43,012 nt of DNA from Conidiobolus incongruus B7586 (taxonomy: Eukaryota > Entomophthoromycota > Entomophthoromycetes > Entomophthorales > Conidiobolaceae): assembly GCA_000697335.1 (NCBI GenBank), contig JNEM01010539.1, positions 1 through 43,012 on the forward strand, read 5' to 3'. Under the pieces are notes generated by a model. The model saw only the letters and a list, made by a program, of their open reading frames with translations, ran no database searches and was not told the DNA's origin. Position 1 is the stretch's first letter; every line of letters starts with the position of its first letter. Both the position numbers and the translations under genes were made by a program. Below, piece by piece: positions 24,072-34,848 of the stretch.

Positions 24072-25113
24072 TTATTCAAATGAATTTTTCTAAAATAAAA
24101 ATAGGTCAATTCTTATGAATATTCAGTTGGTGGTATACTTATCATTGATATCGTAATTCTGAATCATTGGTATGACTTCTTTAGAGGTAGTCTCAGTTAA
24201 AACAGTGGTAGCTACCAAAAACATCACTCCTGCCATAAAACTTTTGTACACCAATTTATTTGAAACTTAGCCTAAAAGCGCTCTAGTGAGTTGGAATATT
24301 AGAGTACATATCAAGCACACAACAGCAGCCTTCCATTTCCTGTAATACCTGTAATAAATTGGCAAGGAGATCATGATACTCTCGGGAAGTTTGTGAAGGC
24401 TTTGAACAATAGTAAACATAATCCCAGTTTTATAACTTTAGCAAACGCTCAAAGTTACGACCAAACCTTCTGGAATATCGTGAATAAAAAGTGATTATAA
24501 TGCGATTATCCATACTTTTAAATTTCGATTCTCATTCTCCTGAGTTCGGGTGAGTTCGCTGTCGCCGAATTCTTTCTTGCAAGTTTTTTCCTCTTCCAAC
24601 TTTTGATTATTGTAGTGATGATGTTAATGATGACCGTCGCGTTCGTAATAAATCCGTTTAAAAATTAAACCCAACACCAATATTACAAAAATGATATATC
24701 AATTAATGTTATTCAATTTTAAGCTAATCAAATGACTCAATCGTTTCTAAGTTTCGAAACTCTTGGTAGCTACAGGAATGAGTGATAAAATGATACTGCA
24801 CATGAATATTTCTACTGAGAAGCTGAGGATCGAAGACAGAAACAAATGATTGTTCGTAGTTGTGAAGTCGGTGGGGACTTTTGGGAATAGTTTGATTAAG
24901 TCTTGGTCATAGAATAGAAGAGCTCCAAAGGTGGGTGCTATTTATTGTTTCACTAGATACTATTATGAAACTCAATATGATGTTGAAAATGGGATCCCTG
25001 TCCCCCAAAGATACCACAGAAGCACCTTTAGTATTGGCTGCACTCTCATCAATTATTTCACCTTGTATTAAAGTTAACAAAGTCACCTTAATTACAATAG
25101 AAAACGCTGCCAT
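24072..25113 (-). pseudogene. ZIP zinc-transporter pseudogene
   Basis: Full-length dead paralog. It starts MAAFSIVIKVTLLTLIQGE and ends in alignment with the last residues of copies A and C. Conserved blocks follow in order: YDQDLIKLFPKVPTDFTTTN, FLSSILSFSVEIFMCSI, KRIYYERDGHH, FIHDIPEGLVVTLSV, SLHKLPESIMISLPIYY, WKAAVVCLICTLIFQL, VTTVLTET-like and KEVIPMIQNYD. About nine in-frame stops and at least two frameshifts interrupt it (one before the first membrane segment, one just before segment IV). The metal-site motifs have drifted: HDIPEG and HKLPES. The loop matches copy A best. Like the live copies it has no introns. Confidence 0.92.
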
Positions 25114-26248
25114 TTTACTGCTTACTAAAATTAAACCGAAAAGCTAATCTCATTACGAAGAACTCTCATGTCTTTAAATAACATTAATTTGTCTTCAATT
25201 AGCCAATCTGGTGCCTGAGCATCGCTTACCAAACAGCTGTATAATTTGGTCACATTCCAATCAATCTCCAAATCGTAGCTTTAATTATAAGTTAATATCA
25301 CTTCAATAGTTACCTGCGAGTTCACTGTGATAACTGTTTATTCATATAATATGATTAATCTACTGGAGTTGAACGTTTAATACTAATCAAAGTCCCAAAA
25401 AACTTTGGACTAAAACCTGCAATCTGTTATAAACCCTCTGATGAATATTGAGTTTATATAACTCAGGATTACATGTAACAATATAATTTTTATCTATTGA
25501 GCACTTGATAAAAATTTCATTTTGGGAAATTATCATTAATATGAAATCAAACATTGCAATAATAAGGGAGTATAAGTATGAAAAAATCTATAAAAATATA
25601 GAATGATAATGTATTTTATTGAAATAGTTAACTAGAAATATATAGAATAATATTATTAGTGAAAATTTTTAAAATCTAATTATATTATTAAATTTCAATT
25701 TTATTTTCATTGAATTTCAATGTACAGTTAATAATTTAAAAACATATAAAAATTGAACTTTTTCCCTCATTATTTTAAAATTAATTTTTTTTAAATATTT
25801 AATAAATATTATAATAAATTGGAATTCTTAAAAAGTTTTAATTAAAATAAAATTTAAATTTAATTATAATAAACTAAAAATTTTAAATATCTTTAAAATA
25901 TTTCTATTGACAATATAGTAAATTTTATTAAAATTTTATTGTGAGAATTATATAATTATGAGAAAATGAAATTCAATATTTTTATCTGTTTCATCTTCTT
26001 AATAGGTATTTTATTATGATTTTTATAATATATCAATTTTATATATAATGAAATTATATATCACTATAATATAACATTTTTGTTTTGATTAAATCAAATG
26101 TATCTTCCAGTGTAATATTTATTATTTGATAAAATCAATACCTATTAATTATGACTAAATTATATGTAGAGTTATAATGAGGTTTATTTCATACAAAGGA
26201 AATCTAAGTGAGACTTAATATTATTTGACGTTAGTAACAATTTTTAGA
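25114..26248. other. Intergenic region between the dead ZIP and ZIP-C
   Basis: The first ~350 bp next to the pseudogene are less AT-rich and may be its old promoter. The rest is AT-rich without features. No further ZIP fragment was seen. Confidence 0.45.
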
Positions 26249-27322
26249 TTATTCAATAGAATATTTCAAAAATAGAAATAAAACGATTCCCGTTAAAATC
26301 CAATTCGTCGTGTATCTGTCCTTGGGATCATACTGCTTGGTCATCGGGATCACTTCGTTGAATGTAGTCTCACTTAAAATAGTGGTGGCTACGAGGAACA
26401 TTATTCCGGTGATGAAACTATCGTATACGAGCTTGGTAGATGCCCAACCCAAAAGGGCTCCTATCATTTGAGGAATAAATGTACTGACAAAAGTTCCCAA
26501 AAGGGCTTTCCACTTAGCTCTGTAGCCATAGTACAGGGGAGCTGAGATGATAATACCTTCCGGAAATTTGTGTAAACTAAGAGCAATGGTAAACATTAAT
26601 CCAGTTTGGTAGCTTTGGTAAGCTGTCAAAAAAGTAACCAATCCTTCAGGAATGTTGTGGATGAAGAACGCCAACATTAATTTGTTACCCATAGATCTGA
26701 AATTAGAAATTTCATCATGGTCAGACACAAATGATTCATTGTCTAAGAGCTCCTTCTCGGAATCTCCCTTGTATTGGAGCTGCACCGATTCAGTAGGGTG
26801 GTGGTGACCATGGCCGTGATCATGACCGTGACCCGAACGGAAAAATGATCTTCTTACAATCAATCCCAGTACAAATACTGCTAAAATACTGCACCCAATA
26901 ATTTTTTTTAATCTATCGTTGTGAATAGGCTCGAGCCATTCTGAAGCTGTGAAGCTTTCGAAAGCTTCGGGGATTAACGCAATGAAAATGGTACATAATA
27001 AGATCCCGGCAGAGAAGCTCATCACCGATGAGAGGAATACGGAATTGTTGGTGATAGTAAAACTGTCTGATACACCGGGAATCAATTTGATCAAATCTTC
27101 GACATAAAGTAACATCGCGCCGAGTGCTGGCACCAATGCACCAGATGCTACGAGTACAAATCCTATCATGGTGCTGAAACCGACATTTTTGTCATTCGAC
27201 GTCACTGAGGAAGCGCCTTTATCACTTAAGGCTTCTTCGCCAATCGCATGAGCATTCAAGCAAATTGGCAACAAGTACAAAATCAAAGTAGCAAATAAAC
27301 TCATATCTGCCAAAATTTTCAA
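26249..27322 (-). CDS. ZIP-family zinc transporter, copy C
   Basis: Intronless 357-residue ZIP transporter closely related to copy A: both share ALVPALGA, GWASTKLVYDSFITG and TTILSETTFNEVIPM. A signal-peptide-like start (about 5-24; a second Met at 7 could also serve) is followed by eight membrane segments. The strongest His cluster of the family is GHGHDHGHGHHH at 164-175. HNIPEG lies at 222-227 and HKFPEG at 251-256. The His loop probably senses or buffers cytosolic zinc, as known for the family. It lies in tandem, same strand, with the dead copy and copy B. A TATA-like box is 35 bp upstream of the ATG. Confidence 0.94.
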   Translation of the reverse strand: MKILADMSLFATLILYLLPICLNAHAIGEEALSDKGASSVTSNDKNVGFSTMIGFVLVASGALVPALGAMLLYVEDLIKLIPGVSDSFTITNNSVFLSSVMSFSAGILLCTIFIALIPEAFESFTASEWLEPIHNDRLKKIIGCSILAVFVLGLIVRRSFFRSGHGHDHGHGHHHPTESVQLQYKGDSEKELLDNESFVSDHDEISNFRSMGNKLMLAFFIHNIPEGLVTFLTAYQSYQTGLMFTIALSLHKFPEGIIISAPLYYGYRAKWKALLGTFVSTFIPQMIGALLGWASTKLVYDSFITGIMFLVATTILSETTFNEVIPMTKQYDPKDRYTTNWILTGIVLFLFLKYSIE

Positions 27323-29579
27323 TCTAATTCTATCGATTCAACTCTAGGGTCTACCTCCTTTATATTAACATTTCGTGATCACAATTCGTGGCAAACACCA
27401 TCACAATTGCATAATTTCCAGAATGTCTTAATTGTTCTATGTAAATACTCGTACATTAAACGCCTCTTGGAGCTTCCTTAAATAAATTATTTAGAGATTT
27501 TCGGTATTTAACATCTATAAAATTTAGTATACTATTAAAACTGTAACCAAAACTGCATATTCATCTTGGCGATAATTATCATTTTATTAAAGAATTCTCA
27601 GGATTTGTATTGGGCGTCAAACTTAAAAATAGTTCATGTTCAATATAATAATAAAATACATGCATAAAATTTTAAATTAAATTAAGCGGATAATTTCCTT
27701 TTGCCCTGGGTAACTCTAATTAATTTAAGAGGATTAAAAATTATATAAAATCATTGCATTTAACCGTTTATATTGATTAATGAACACAAGGTTATGGTTT
27801 CAGCAAATATTAATGTATATAATTATTTTTAGAAGTTACATAATGCAATTATGCTGACATCTCGGTGTTGTGATAGTATAAGGCGATATGATGTTGAAAA
27901 GTGTGATATTTTTTCCTAATTAGTATTGAAGAAGAGCTATGTTAATATCAAAATTTTAAGGATACTATTTTTGATTAATCTATATTGGCTAAAAATTAAT
28001 TTAATTTATACTAAATATTCTTCAATTTTTCATTAATTATTTTAAATGGGTTTAAAAAAAATAAGAAATTTGTTCATTCTATTGACTAAAAATAATATAT
28101 TAATTTTAAATCCCAAAGTTTAAAAATATATTTTGGCTATTTTATTATTAATCAAACTTTATATTAAACAGCTGAGAATTAATTTCAAATTTTTATTGAT
28201 ATTACAATTGAAATTCAAATTCATGAAAATAATCTCTTTACTTGGAATTCAAGTTCTAATATTTCACCAAATTATTAATTTCTTAGGTTTATTTATTTAT
28301 TCATTTATTTATTTAGTTTTAATAGGGTTTAAATTAGTTTATATAATTTATTGATGATCATATTGTTTGGGTATAATATAACCTAATTTAAATAAATTAT
28401 TAAATATTAATAATTTGACTATATTAATAATAAATTCACTAAATTTTCAAAAAATTATTTTTATTTTGAATATATTAAACTATTTTTCAAATTATAGTAT
28501 AATTTACAGAATAATATATAGCGAAATATATATTTTTCTATTCATCATGAACATATCAATATATCGATATCATCGAAAGATGAAATTTAAATTACAAATG
28601 GGTTGATTAATAAAAATCTTGATATATGTAACCAAAATTATTTATGTATACCCTTGGCAAATATTATGGGGAATATATATTAATTTCAATCAAAATTCAT
28701 TCTTTAGACAAATTTCATATTAAAAAATTCTAAATATTATAATAAGAAATTTATCAAGTTCAAAATCATTGTTAAATATAACATAAGAGTTATAATTTAA
28801 AAAATTATGTTAAGGAATTGATTAATTAACTCTTACTCCATAATTGCTGTGGTATTATACAATTAATTGAAGTATTATTTTTAAATTGATTACTTATTGG
28901 AGTTTAACCAAATCTATTTTTTTACAAAATAAGATATAATTCATTAGATTATATAATTTAATATTAGTTTAAATTTGATAATATTAATTTACCAATGATG
29001 TGCTTATTCATTAAAAATGTCAAGCTTTGACATTGTATTATATTGATTACATATTTATACTAAAGGTCGACCATATATTGATTATGAAATGATGAAATAT
29101 TTGGTAATTTAATATCAAATTTTTGTTTGTTTGATTTGAACTGTAAAATTGAAATTAAAATAAATTAAAAGACATGACATAATTAAAAAATTATAAAATT
29201 GTTATTAATATATTAATTATTGAGTTTTAACTACTTCAAAAGAAAAGTGAAAGCGAAGTTAAAAATATCTTAAATCATTTATCATAATATTAAATGTAGG
29301 AGAAAAAGAAGTATATTGGATTAAAAAACTACTATTATTCTCCAATTTTATCATATTAATATTTATATATAATTGATATTTCTCTAATTTTAATTGGTTT
29401 ATAATTCTCAATTATTTTAAAATAAAATAGTGCATTTACTTTAACCCCAATTAATTACAAAATTTTAAATTAATATGAACATAATATAAATATGATGTCA
29501 CTCTTGAATCATTAGTAATATAAAAAAGTAATCATTCCCAAATTTCAATTTTTTGTAATATATCAACAATTGAAAAAAT
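27323..29579. other. 2.3-kb intergenic region
   Basis: Divergent promoters of ZIP-C and the dehydrogenase at either end. The middle is AT-rich; open frames near 28133-28354 and 28415-28606 are runs of Ile/Leu/Phe/Tyr/Lys codons caused by base composition and begin with TTG or other weak starts. No gene supported. Confidence 0.5.
27357..27366 (-). promoter_or_regulatory. TATA-like box upstream of ZIP-C
   Basis: AATATAAAGG on the minus strand, 35 bp before the ATG. It sits in a comparatively GC-rich 150-bp promoter (27323-27480), which makes it more believable than the others. Confidence 0.4.
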
Positions 29580-30611
29580 ATGAGTAAAGTGTGTATTATC
29601 ACAGGTGCAAATAGTGGTATTGGATACGAAGTCACCAAACGACTATTACAATCTAACTATCATGTCATCATAGGTATTCCTTACAATTTAAATAAATTCC
29701 AATCCTAATATAATTATCTAGGCTCTAGAGATAGTGCCAAAACCGAGAAAGCTATCAAAGAGTTGGAAACTTTTAAAACAGGAGAATCGAAATTAGATTT
29801 TATTCCTATCGATTTAAGTGATTTTAATAGTATTCAAGAGTTCGTTCAAAAGTTTTCGGAAATGAAATTACCTTTACATTTGTTGATAAATAACGCTGCA
29901 ATATTTCACAATTTTAGTAACAAATTTAGCAAATTTAACAAGGATAAGATTGAGTTAGTGTAAGTATTATAAATAACTTAATTGGATAGTTTATTAATAT
30001 TAAGAAATTAGATTAGCAACTAACTATTATGGACCATTTTTATTAACTCAGTTACTTTTGGAACATTTGAAAGGTACTGAAAATAGTAGAATTGTTAATG
30101 TGAGTTCAAATCTTTATAAACAAGCCAACTTTGGTAATAATAATAATTATTTTTCTATAAATATTGGATAATAATAAATTATTTAGATATCCCTGTTACC
30201 AGTCTCAATCCGATTGACGACCGTCCCCAACGCGTGAAGGGAGCGTATCCATTCAGCAAGTATCTTGGAATTCTTAGTGCCATAAAATTCAATCAACGCT
30301 ACAAGAACCCAAGTATTACAACCGTATGTCCAGGATTTATTCCCACCACCAATTTGGGACGAGATTCTAGTTTTATTGTTAGATTTATAATGCATTATAT
30401 ATTCCCTTGGTTTTCGTTTACTTCCACTTTGGAAGAAGGTGTGATCAGAGTGTTGGAAGCGGCTCATCGTCCTATTAATGAACTCCCAGAAAAAAATGGG
30501 GAAGGTTGTTGGATGCATGAGAAGGAGGAATGGCATTGGTTACAATTTGATCAATCTAAGGTTGATGAGCTTTGGGATCATTCTTTAAAAGTAGTAGGTT
30601 TAGGTCTTTGA
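29580..30611 (+). CDS. Short-chain dehydrogenase/reductase (4 exons)
   Basis: NAD(P)-dependent oxidoreductase of the classical SDR fold, nearest in pattern to retinol-dehydrogenase/WWOX-like members; substrate unknown. Exons 29580-29673, 29722-29959, 30012-30133 and 30187-30611 join in frame to 292 residues. Motifs: dinucleotide loop TGANSGIG (8-15), GSRD after the second strand (32-35, Arg typical of NADP preference), the loop DLSD (62-65), NNAA (88-91), NVSS (140-143) with the catalytic Ser, Tyr172-x3-Lys176 (YPFSK) and CPGF after it. All catalytic residues are present. Introns are 48, 52 and 53 nt. No signal peptide or membrane anchor is evident. Confidence 0.92.
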
Positions 30612-31995
30612 ACTAAGTGACCTTAGTATTTTTTCTTATGTTATTTTTATGGCTATTGAAATAAAATATTCAAATATATTTTAATAATTTAATATTCTTT
30701 CGATTTGAACCCTTAAATATTAACAATATTACACATTAAATTAATGAATACATTTGAATATTTCCATTTATAATTTTATAAATCTTTTCAAAAATTAAAC
30801 GAAATTAATAATATAAATTAACCAAATATATGGATATAGAATTGAACCAAAAGTGGACAAAATCCGGATTTAAATAATTAAATTTTGGATATCCCATCAA
30901 TCTAAAAATTACTGAATAATCACGCAAATTCATTTAGGATATGATAATTAAATTAACCAATTCCATGTATTCAAAAAGTTATCAAAAAATTTAATGTTAT
31001 AACTAATTATTAGATTTTAATTTTAATTTATTAGTGACTTGAGTGGAATATGTATTATTCCAAGATCAATAAAATATGATTATCATATACTTAATACAAA
31101 TAGTAATAATAAATCTATTTAAATCATTAATATTCTGAGATCAATTCAAATGATTTTCAATTATATAGCAATATTCACTAAATATAATAGTAATAAAATC
31201 TGAATTATAAAATGCACCAATTAATTCAATTTAATGTTTTTGAATATATATAATTAAATATTTCTTTTTCAAATATTTTTAATAGATTCCAACGACAATA
31301 TTATTTCAATATATATACGTTATCTAGTTTAAATTGTAATAATATTAAAAATTCGAAAAATCTGGTCATGGCCTGATAATTGAATGCTTTAATTAATTCT
31401 GATAATTTAAAAAAGAGAATATTTGAGACTTATGTAAATTATAGGGGTCCCTGGGTTAAATCCAGAAGTAAAAAAATTAAAATTTGAGTTTTATCCTGTC
31501 CCGAGTTAAGCTATTTTCAAGTCAAAAATTCATCATTAACATATCAATATGACATCATTTAGTGAATAAATATAAAATATTTGAGTTTTAAACAAAATAT
31601 TAATTAATAATAAAAAAATATGATCAATTTGTAATAACTTCAATATATTCATACCTCCTAATTATTCAAGAAAAGAAAATCAAAATTAACTAATAAATAA
31701 TGTTGATTTTTATAATATAAAATTTAGAAAGTGAACAGTTGGACAATAAGAAATGTACAATTTAGTTAATTACATTAGATTTATCCCATAATTTAAATTT
31801 GATTATATAAGGTTCATAAATACATTTGTATTAAGATACAGCAGTTGACAATTCAATTTGCAAATTATTATTTATTAATACTTATTTCTAACTTATATCT
31901 ATTATTTATTAACAAAAAAACTATTTAAAATTTACATTTGTATATAATTAAATATCATTAACCTTCCAAATAATATTATTTATTAAAAAAAAATT
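30612..31995. other. Intergenic region
   Basis: AT-rich with one less AT-rich patch at 31441-31520 (GGTCCCTGGG... and ...CCTGTCCCGAG) that I cannot explain. No gene supported. Confidence 0.45.
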
Positions 31996-34848
31996 ATGGA
32001 TTTTCCTTACAGAAAAGCAACCAAATTCTCATCTAGGTCATTAGGTACACTAAGCGACAATTTGAGAAGGAAATTCCAGAATAACGATGATTTTAAAGTT
32101 GATAAATTCCAACCTTTGCAACTTCCTTCCTTTCCTATTCCCAAGAGAAAGCCTTCTTCAAATACTGGTCAAAGTCAAGTTACTCAGAGTGGGAATGTAA
32201 GTCAAGTACAAAATAATGTACAGAATAATGAGAATTCTTCTGCGAAAAATACGTTGACAAAATCGCCAAATGTTTCAGAACATCCAAAGTCGTTTAATTT
32301 ACCAACTACATCTGTTGCCGAGACATCGATACTTCCAGTTTGGCAAAATGTCGGACTGAGCCATTTGACAAAAGCTCAACCCAAACCAGTTAATTCAAAT
32401 ACGGTATCAGAGCCTTCAGATCCCTTCCAAACACCTAATGATGATCCCGAACCCCAAAACGTGCCCACAATCCGTGACTTTTTGGATGAAGACACCCAAT
32501 CGAGCATTGAATTTCCCAACGATTTGGCCCCCTTACCGCCGTGGCCAGAGCAGGATTCGTCAATGTCGTTCGAATTACCTCAATTTCAAGGTGATTTGGA
32601 TAGTTCTGTTGATCAGTATTCGTTTAATAAGGAGAAATCGTTCGATCACCCAACAAACGACGATTCTTTAATGTTGGAAGATTTGGGGAACCCTACAGAG
32701 GAACCGTTTAACGATGGAGACAAATTGCAAATTACTCATCAGTTGGATTTGGACAGTTCTGTGGAAAATTTTAATCGTGATACTTATGACTCTGATTTGA
32801 ATAATGCTGATAATATAGATATTAACAAAAGTAGCATTGATGATATAAATTCACAGGTTAGTATTAATGAGAAATCAAATAATAATCAAGTTGATACAAA
32901 CCATGTCGAAACTGAAGATTCAAATATCGGAGTAGTTGATCAGTCGGTTCCAGTACTAACAAATGACGATGGTTTTGAAGACTCACAACATTCTCAAAAT
33001 AGCAATGAAAAGAGCTTGCAGAATGTCAATGAGTTGACAGATACGGATACTGGATTTAAGTTATCAACTAATACATTTGACAAATCTGCTATTAGCACTC
33101 AACCAACTCTAGCTGCAGGAAATACCACTCTATGGCATGGTGTTCCATTGCCAGCTGTGATTCACCCTTCAACTTCTTTTGGTTCTCAAATTCAAAGTCA
33201 AGCTGTCTCTCTTAATCAACCGGTTCCAGTCAAAGCAACTGCCACTTCATTTGATAATTCCACATTGCATGCTGTAACCAATCCACCAGCTTTACCCGCT
33301 ATTCAAGGTCAAAAAAGAGATGCTTCTGCAATTGAACCAGCTCAAGCCGATGAAACCACTACTTTGACTGACACTATGGCTCAATCAGCTGTTAATGACC
33401 AAATTACCTCCCCTCCTGCAAAAATTCCAAAGTCGGAAGTTTCGCATATTCAAGCATCATCTATTGGTAATACTACCACATCATGGAACGGTATCAACCT
33501 TACTGCTGTAAGTAATCTTTCAACACAATCTGGTAGCCAGCCTCAAAAGCAGACTGTATCAGTGATTCAACCACCTCCAGTGAGTGAAAATGCTACTATA
33601 TGGCATGGTATCAGTTTACCATCTGTTACCAACCATAATACTTCAACATCCGTACCAGCACAAAATCAAGATGTGTCATTGATTCAATCACCTCCGATTT
33701 CTGAAAATTCTACCATTTGGCATGGTGTTAATTTACCAGCTGTCGTTAATCTTTCAACTTCTCAAGTGGCTAAGGCTCAGAATCAAGACGAGGATAAGGT
33801 TTCACCTTCTGTTGATTCTAATGTTAAACCAGATCCACCATCATCTAACAATGACCAAGGTACTAAGGAAGAAATCACAGAAAATATGGAAACTGAACAA
33901 ATTCCTAATGATTCTCCATTGTCATCTTCCAGCAAAAAGAGACAACGCGAAGAAGATAAAGATGAAGACAACATTCCAGAATCCGAGCAGTCTCCAAAGC
34001 AAGAAGAATTTAACAATCACCAACAAGATGAATCATCTCAGCCACCCCAAGTAGAAGAGGCCACACCCAACTTCTCTCCACTGCAATCCGATCCACATCC
34101 ACAGCCCAATCCCCCAATAATGCAAAATCTCCCACCGTCATTTTTTAACTACACACACAATCAAAACTTTACAATGTCCAGAAACTTGATAGCTCCTGAT
34201 CCCACTTTGGAAAGGACGCCATCACCTACTTGGGGTCCACCTATCAACATGCCGACGAAGGACCAAATTCCAGAACTGACGTTGGAAGAATCTGCACAGA
34301 GTGTTGGGAATAAGGAAAATGAAGATAACACAGAGATCGACACTACAATATACTATCCAACGACGAATGAAACTGAAAACGTTGAACAACAAGATCCAGA
34401 TACGACGGGAACGAAACAAGGTGGTAAAAAGAAAAAGAAGAAAAATAAGAAAAAGAATAAGAATAACCCCAATGCTAATAACAACAATAATCAAAACAAC
34501 AATAATAACTCTAACAAACAAACCCAACAACAAAAACGCCAACCCAAATCTAAATCTAAATCCAAATACAAGAATAAGGACAACTTCCACGATTACGATC
34601 AACTTCCTCCTTCGACGCAGTCGGACAGTCAGCAGGACGATTTTGCCCAATTGTTGAAAGCTTATCAAAGTCAAGACTCCAAAAACAGTACACAGACTAA
34701 GGCTCAAACAAGACGTCAAAGTAACGCCAAAGAGAGTAAAGATACGAGCATTGATAATCAGACAGAAGATAGACCTAGAAGGTCGAGTAGATTGACTGGT
34801 ACTGAGATAAATTATTCGGACACTAAAAGTCGTAAAAAAACGACATGA
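31996..34848 (+). CDS. Large intrinsically disordered protein with ~39-residue Trp-His-Gly repeats
   Basis: Intact 950-residue single exon, family not recognised. Basic start (1-30, Arg/Lys/Ser), then a long Ser/Asn/Asp/Gln-rich acidic region (about 35-365). The repeat region (about 375-600) has units built on N-x-T-x-W-H-G-V-x-L-P-A-V followed by Gln-rich and PPPVSEN linkers. Trp residues lie at 380, 497, 536 and 575, the last three exactly 39 apart, with two worn units between the first two. Then come a charged stretch with KKRQREEDKDED near 637-648 and a Pro-rich region (about 675-760). A Lys/Asn tract (about 813-855, KKKKKKNKKKNK) follows, and a basic end with PRRSSRL. Low-complexity basic tracts suggest a nuclear or nucleic-acid-associated protein. 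Function unknown. Confidence 0.85.
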   Translation: MDFPYRKATKFSSRSLGTLSDNLRRKFQNNDDFKVDKFQPLQLPSFPIPKRKPSSNTGQSQVTQSGNVSQVQNNVQNNENSSAKNTLTKSPNVSEHPKSFNLPTTSVAETSILPVWQNVGLSHLTKAQPKPVNSNTVSEPSDPFQTPNDDPEPQNVPTIRDFLDEDTQSSIEFPNDLAPLPPWPEQDSSMSFELPQFQGDLDSSVDQYSFNKEKSFDHPTNDDSLMLEDLGNPTEEPFNDGDKLQITHQLDLDSSVENFNRDTYDSDLNNADNIDINKSSIDDINSQVSINEKSNNNQVDTNHVETEDSNIGVVDQSVPVLTNDDGFEDSQHSQNSNEKSLQNVNELTDTDTGFKLSTNTFDKSAISTQPTLAAGNTTLWHGVPLPAVIHPSTSFGSQIQSQAVSLNQPVPVKATATSFDNSTLHAVTNPPALPAIQGQKRDASAIEPAQADETTTLTDTMAQSAVNDQITSPPAKIPKSEVSHIQASSIGNTTTSWNGINLTAVSNLSTQSGSQPQKQTVSVIQPPPVSENATIWHGISLPSVTNHNTSTSVPAQNQDVSLIQSPPISENSTIWHGVNLPAVVNLSTSQVAKAQNQDEDKVSPSVDSNVKPDPPSSNNDQGTKEEITENMETEQIPNDSPLSSSSKKRQREEDKDEDNIPESEQSPKQEEFNNHQQDESSQPPQVEEATPNFSPLQSDPHPQPNPPIMQNLPPSFFNYTHNQNFTMSRNLIAPDPTLERTPSPTWGPPINMPTKDQIPELTLEESAQSVGNKENEDNTEIDTTIYYPTTNETENVEQQDPDTTGTKQGGKKKKKKNKKKNKNNPNANNNNNQNNNNNSNKQTQQQKRQPKSKSKSKYKNKDNFHDYDQLPPSTQSDSQQDDFAQLLKAYQSQDSKNSTQTKAQTRRQSNAKESKDTSIDNQTEDRPRRSSRLTGTEINYSDTKSRKKTT

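Noticed and set aside
24935-25147. Plus-strand ORF across the dead ZIP gene
   Set aside because: It is the antisense of the pseudogene's N-terminal part; all homology is on the minus strand.
28133-28606. Two hydrophobic ORFs that could be small membrane proteins
   Set aside because: They begin with TTG or other non-ATG starts and consist of Ile/Leu/Phe/Tyr/Lys codons expected from AT-rich DNA.
30690-30720. GGTTCAAATCG-type motif on the minus strand suggesting a tRNA
   Set aside because: The flanking bases do not pair into a T stem and no other tRNA arms are found.
31441-31470. T-arm-like hairpin (CTGGGTTAAATCCAG), possible tRNA
   Set aside because: The conserved C of the T loop is absent and no acceptor, D or anticodon arm can be placed around it.
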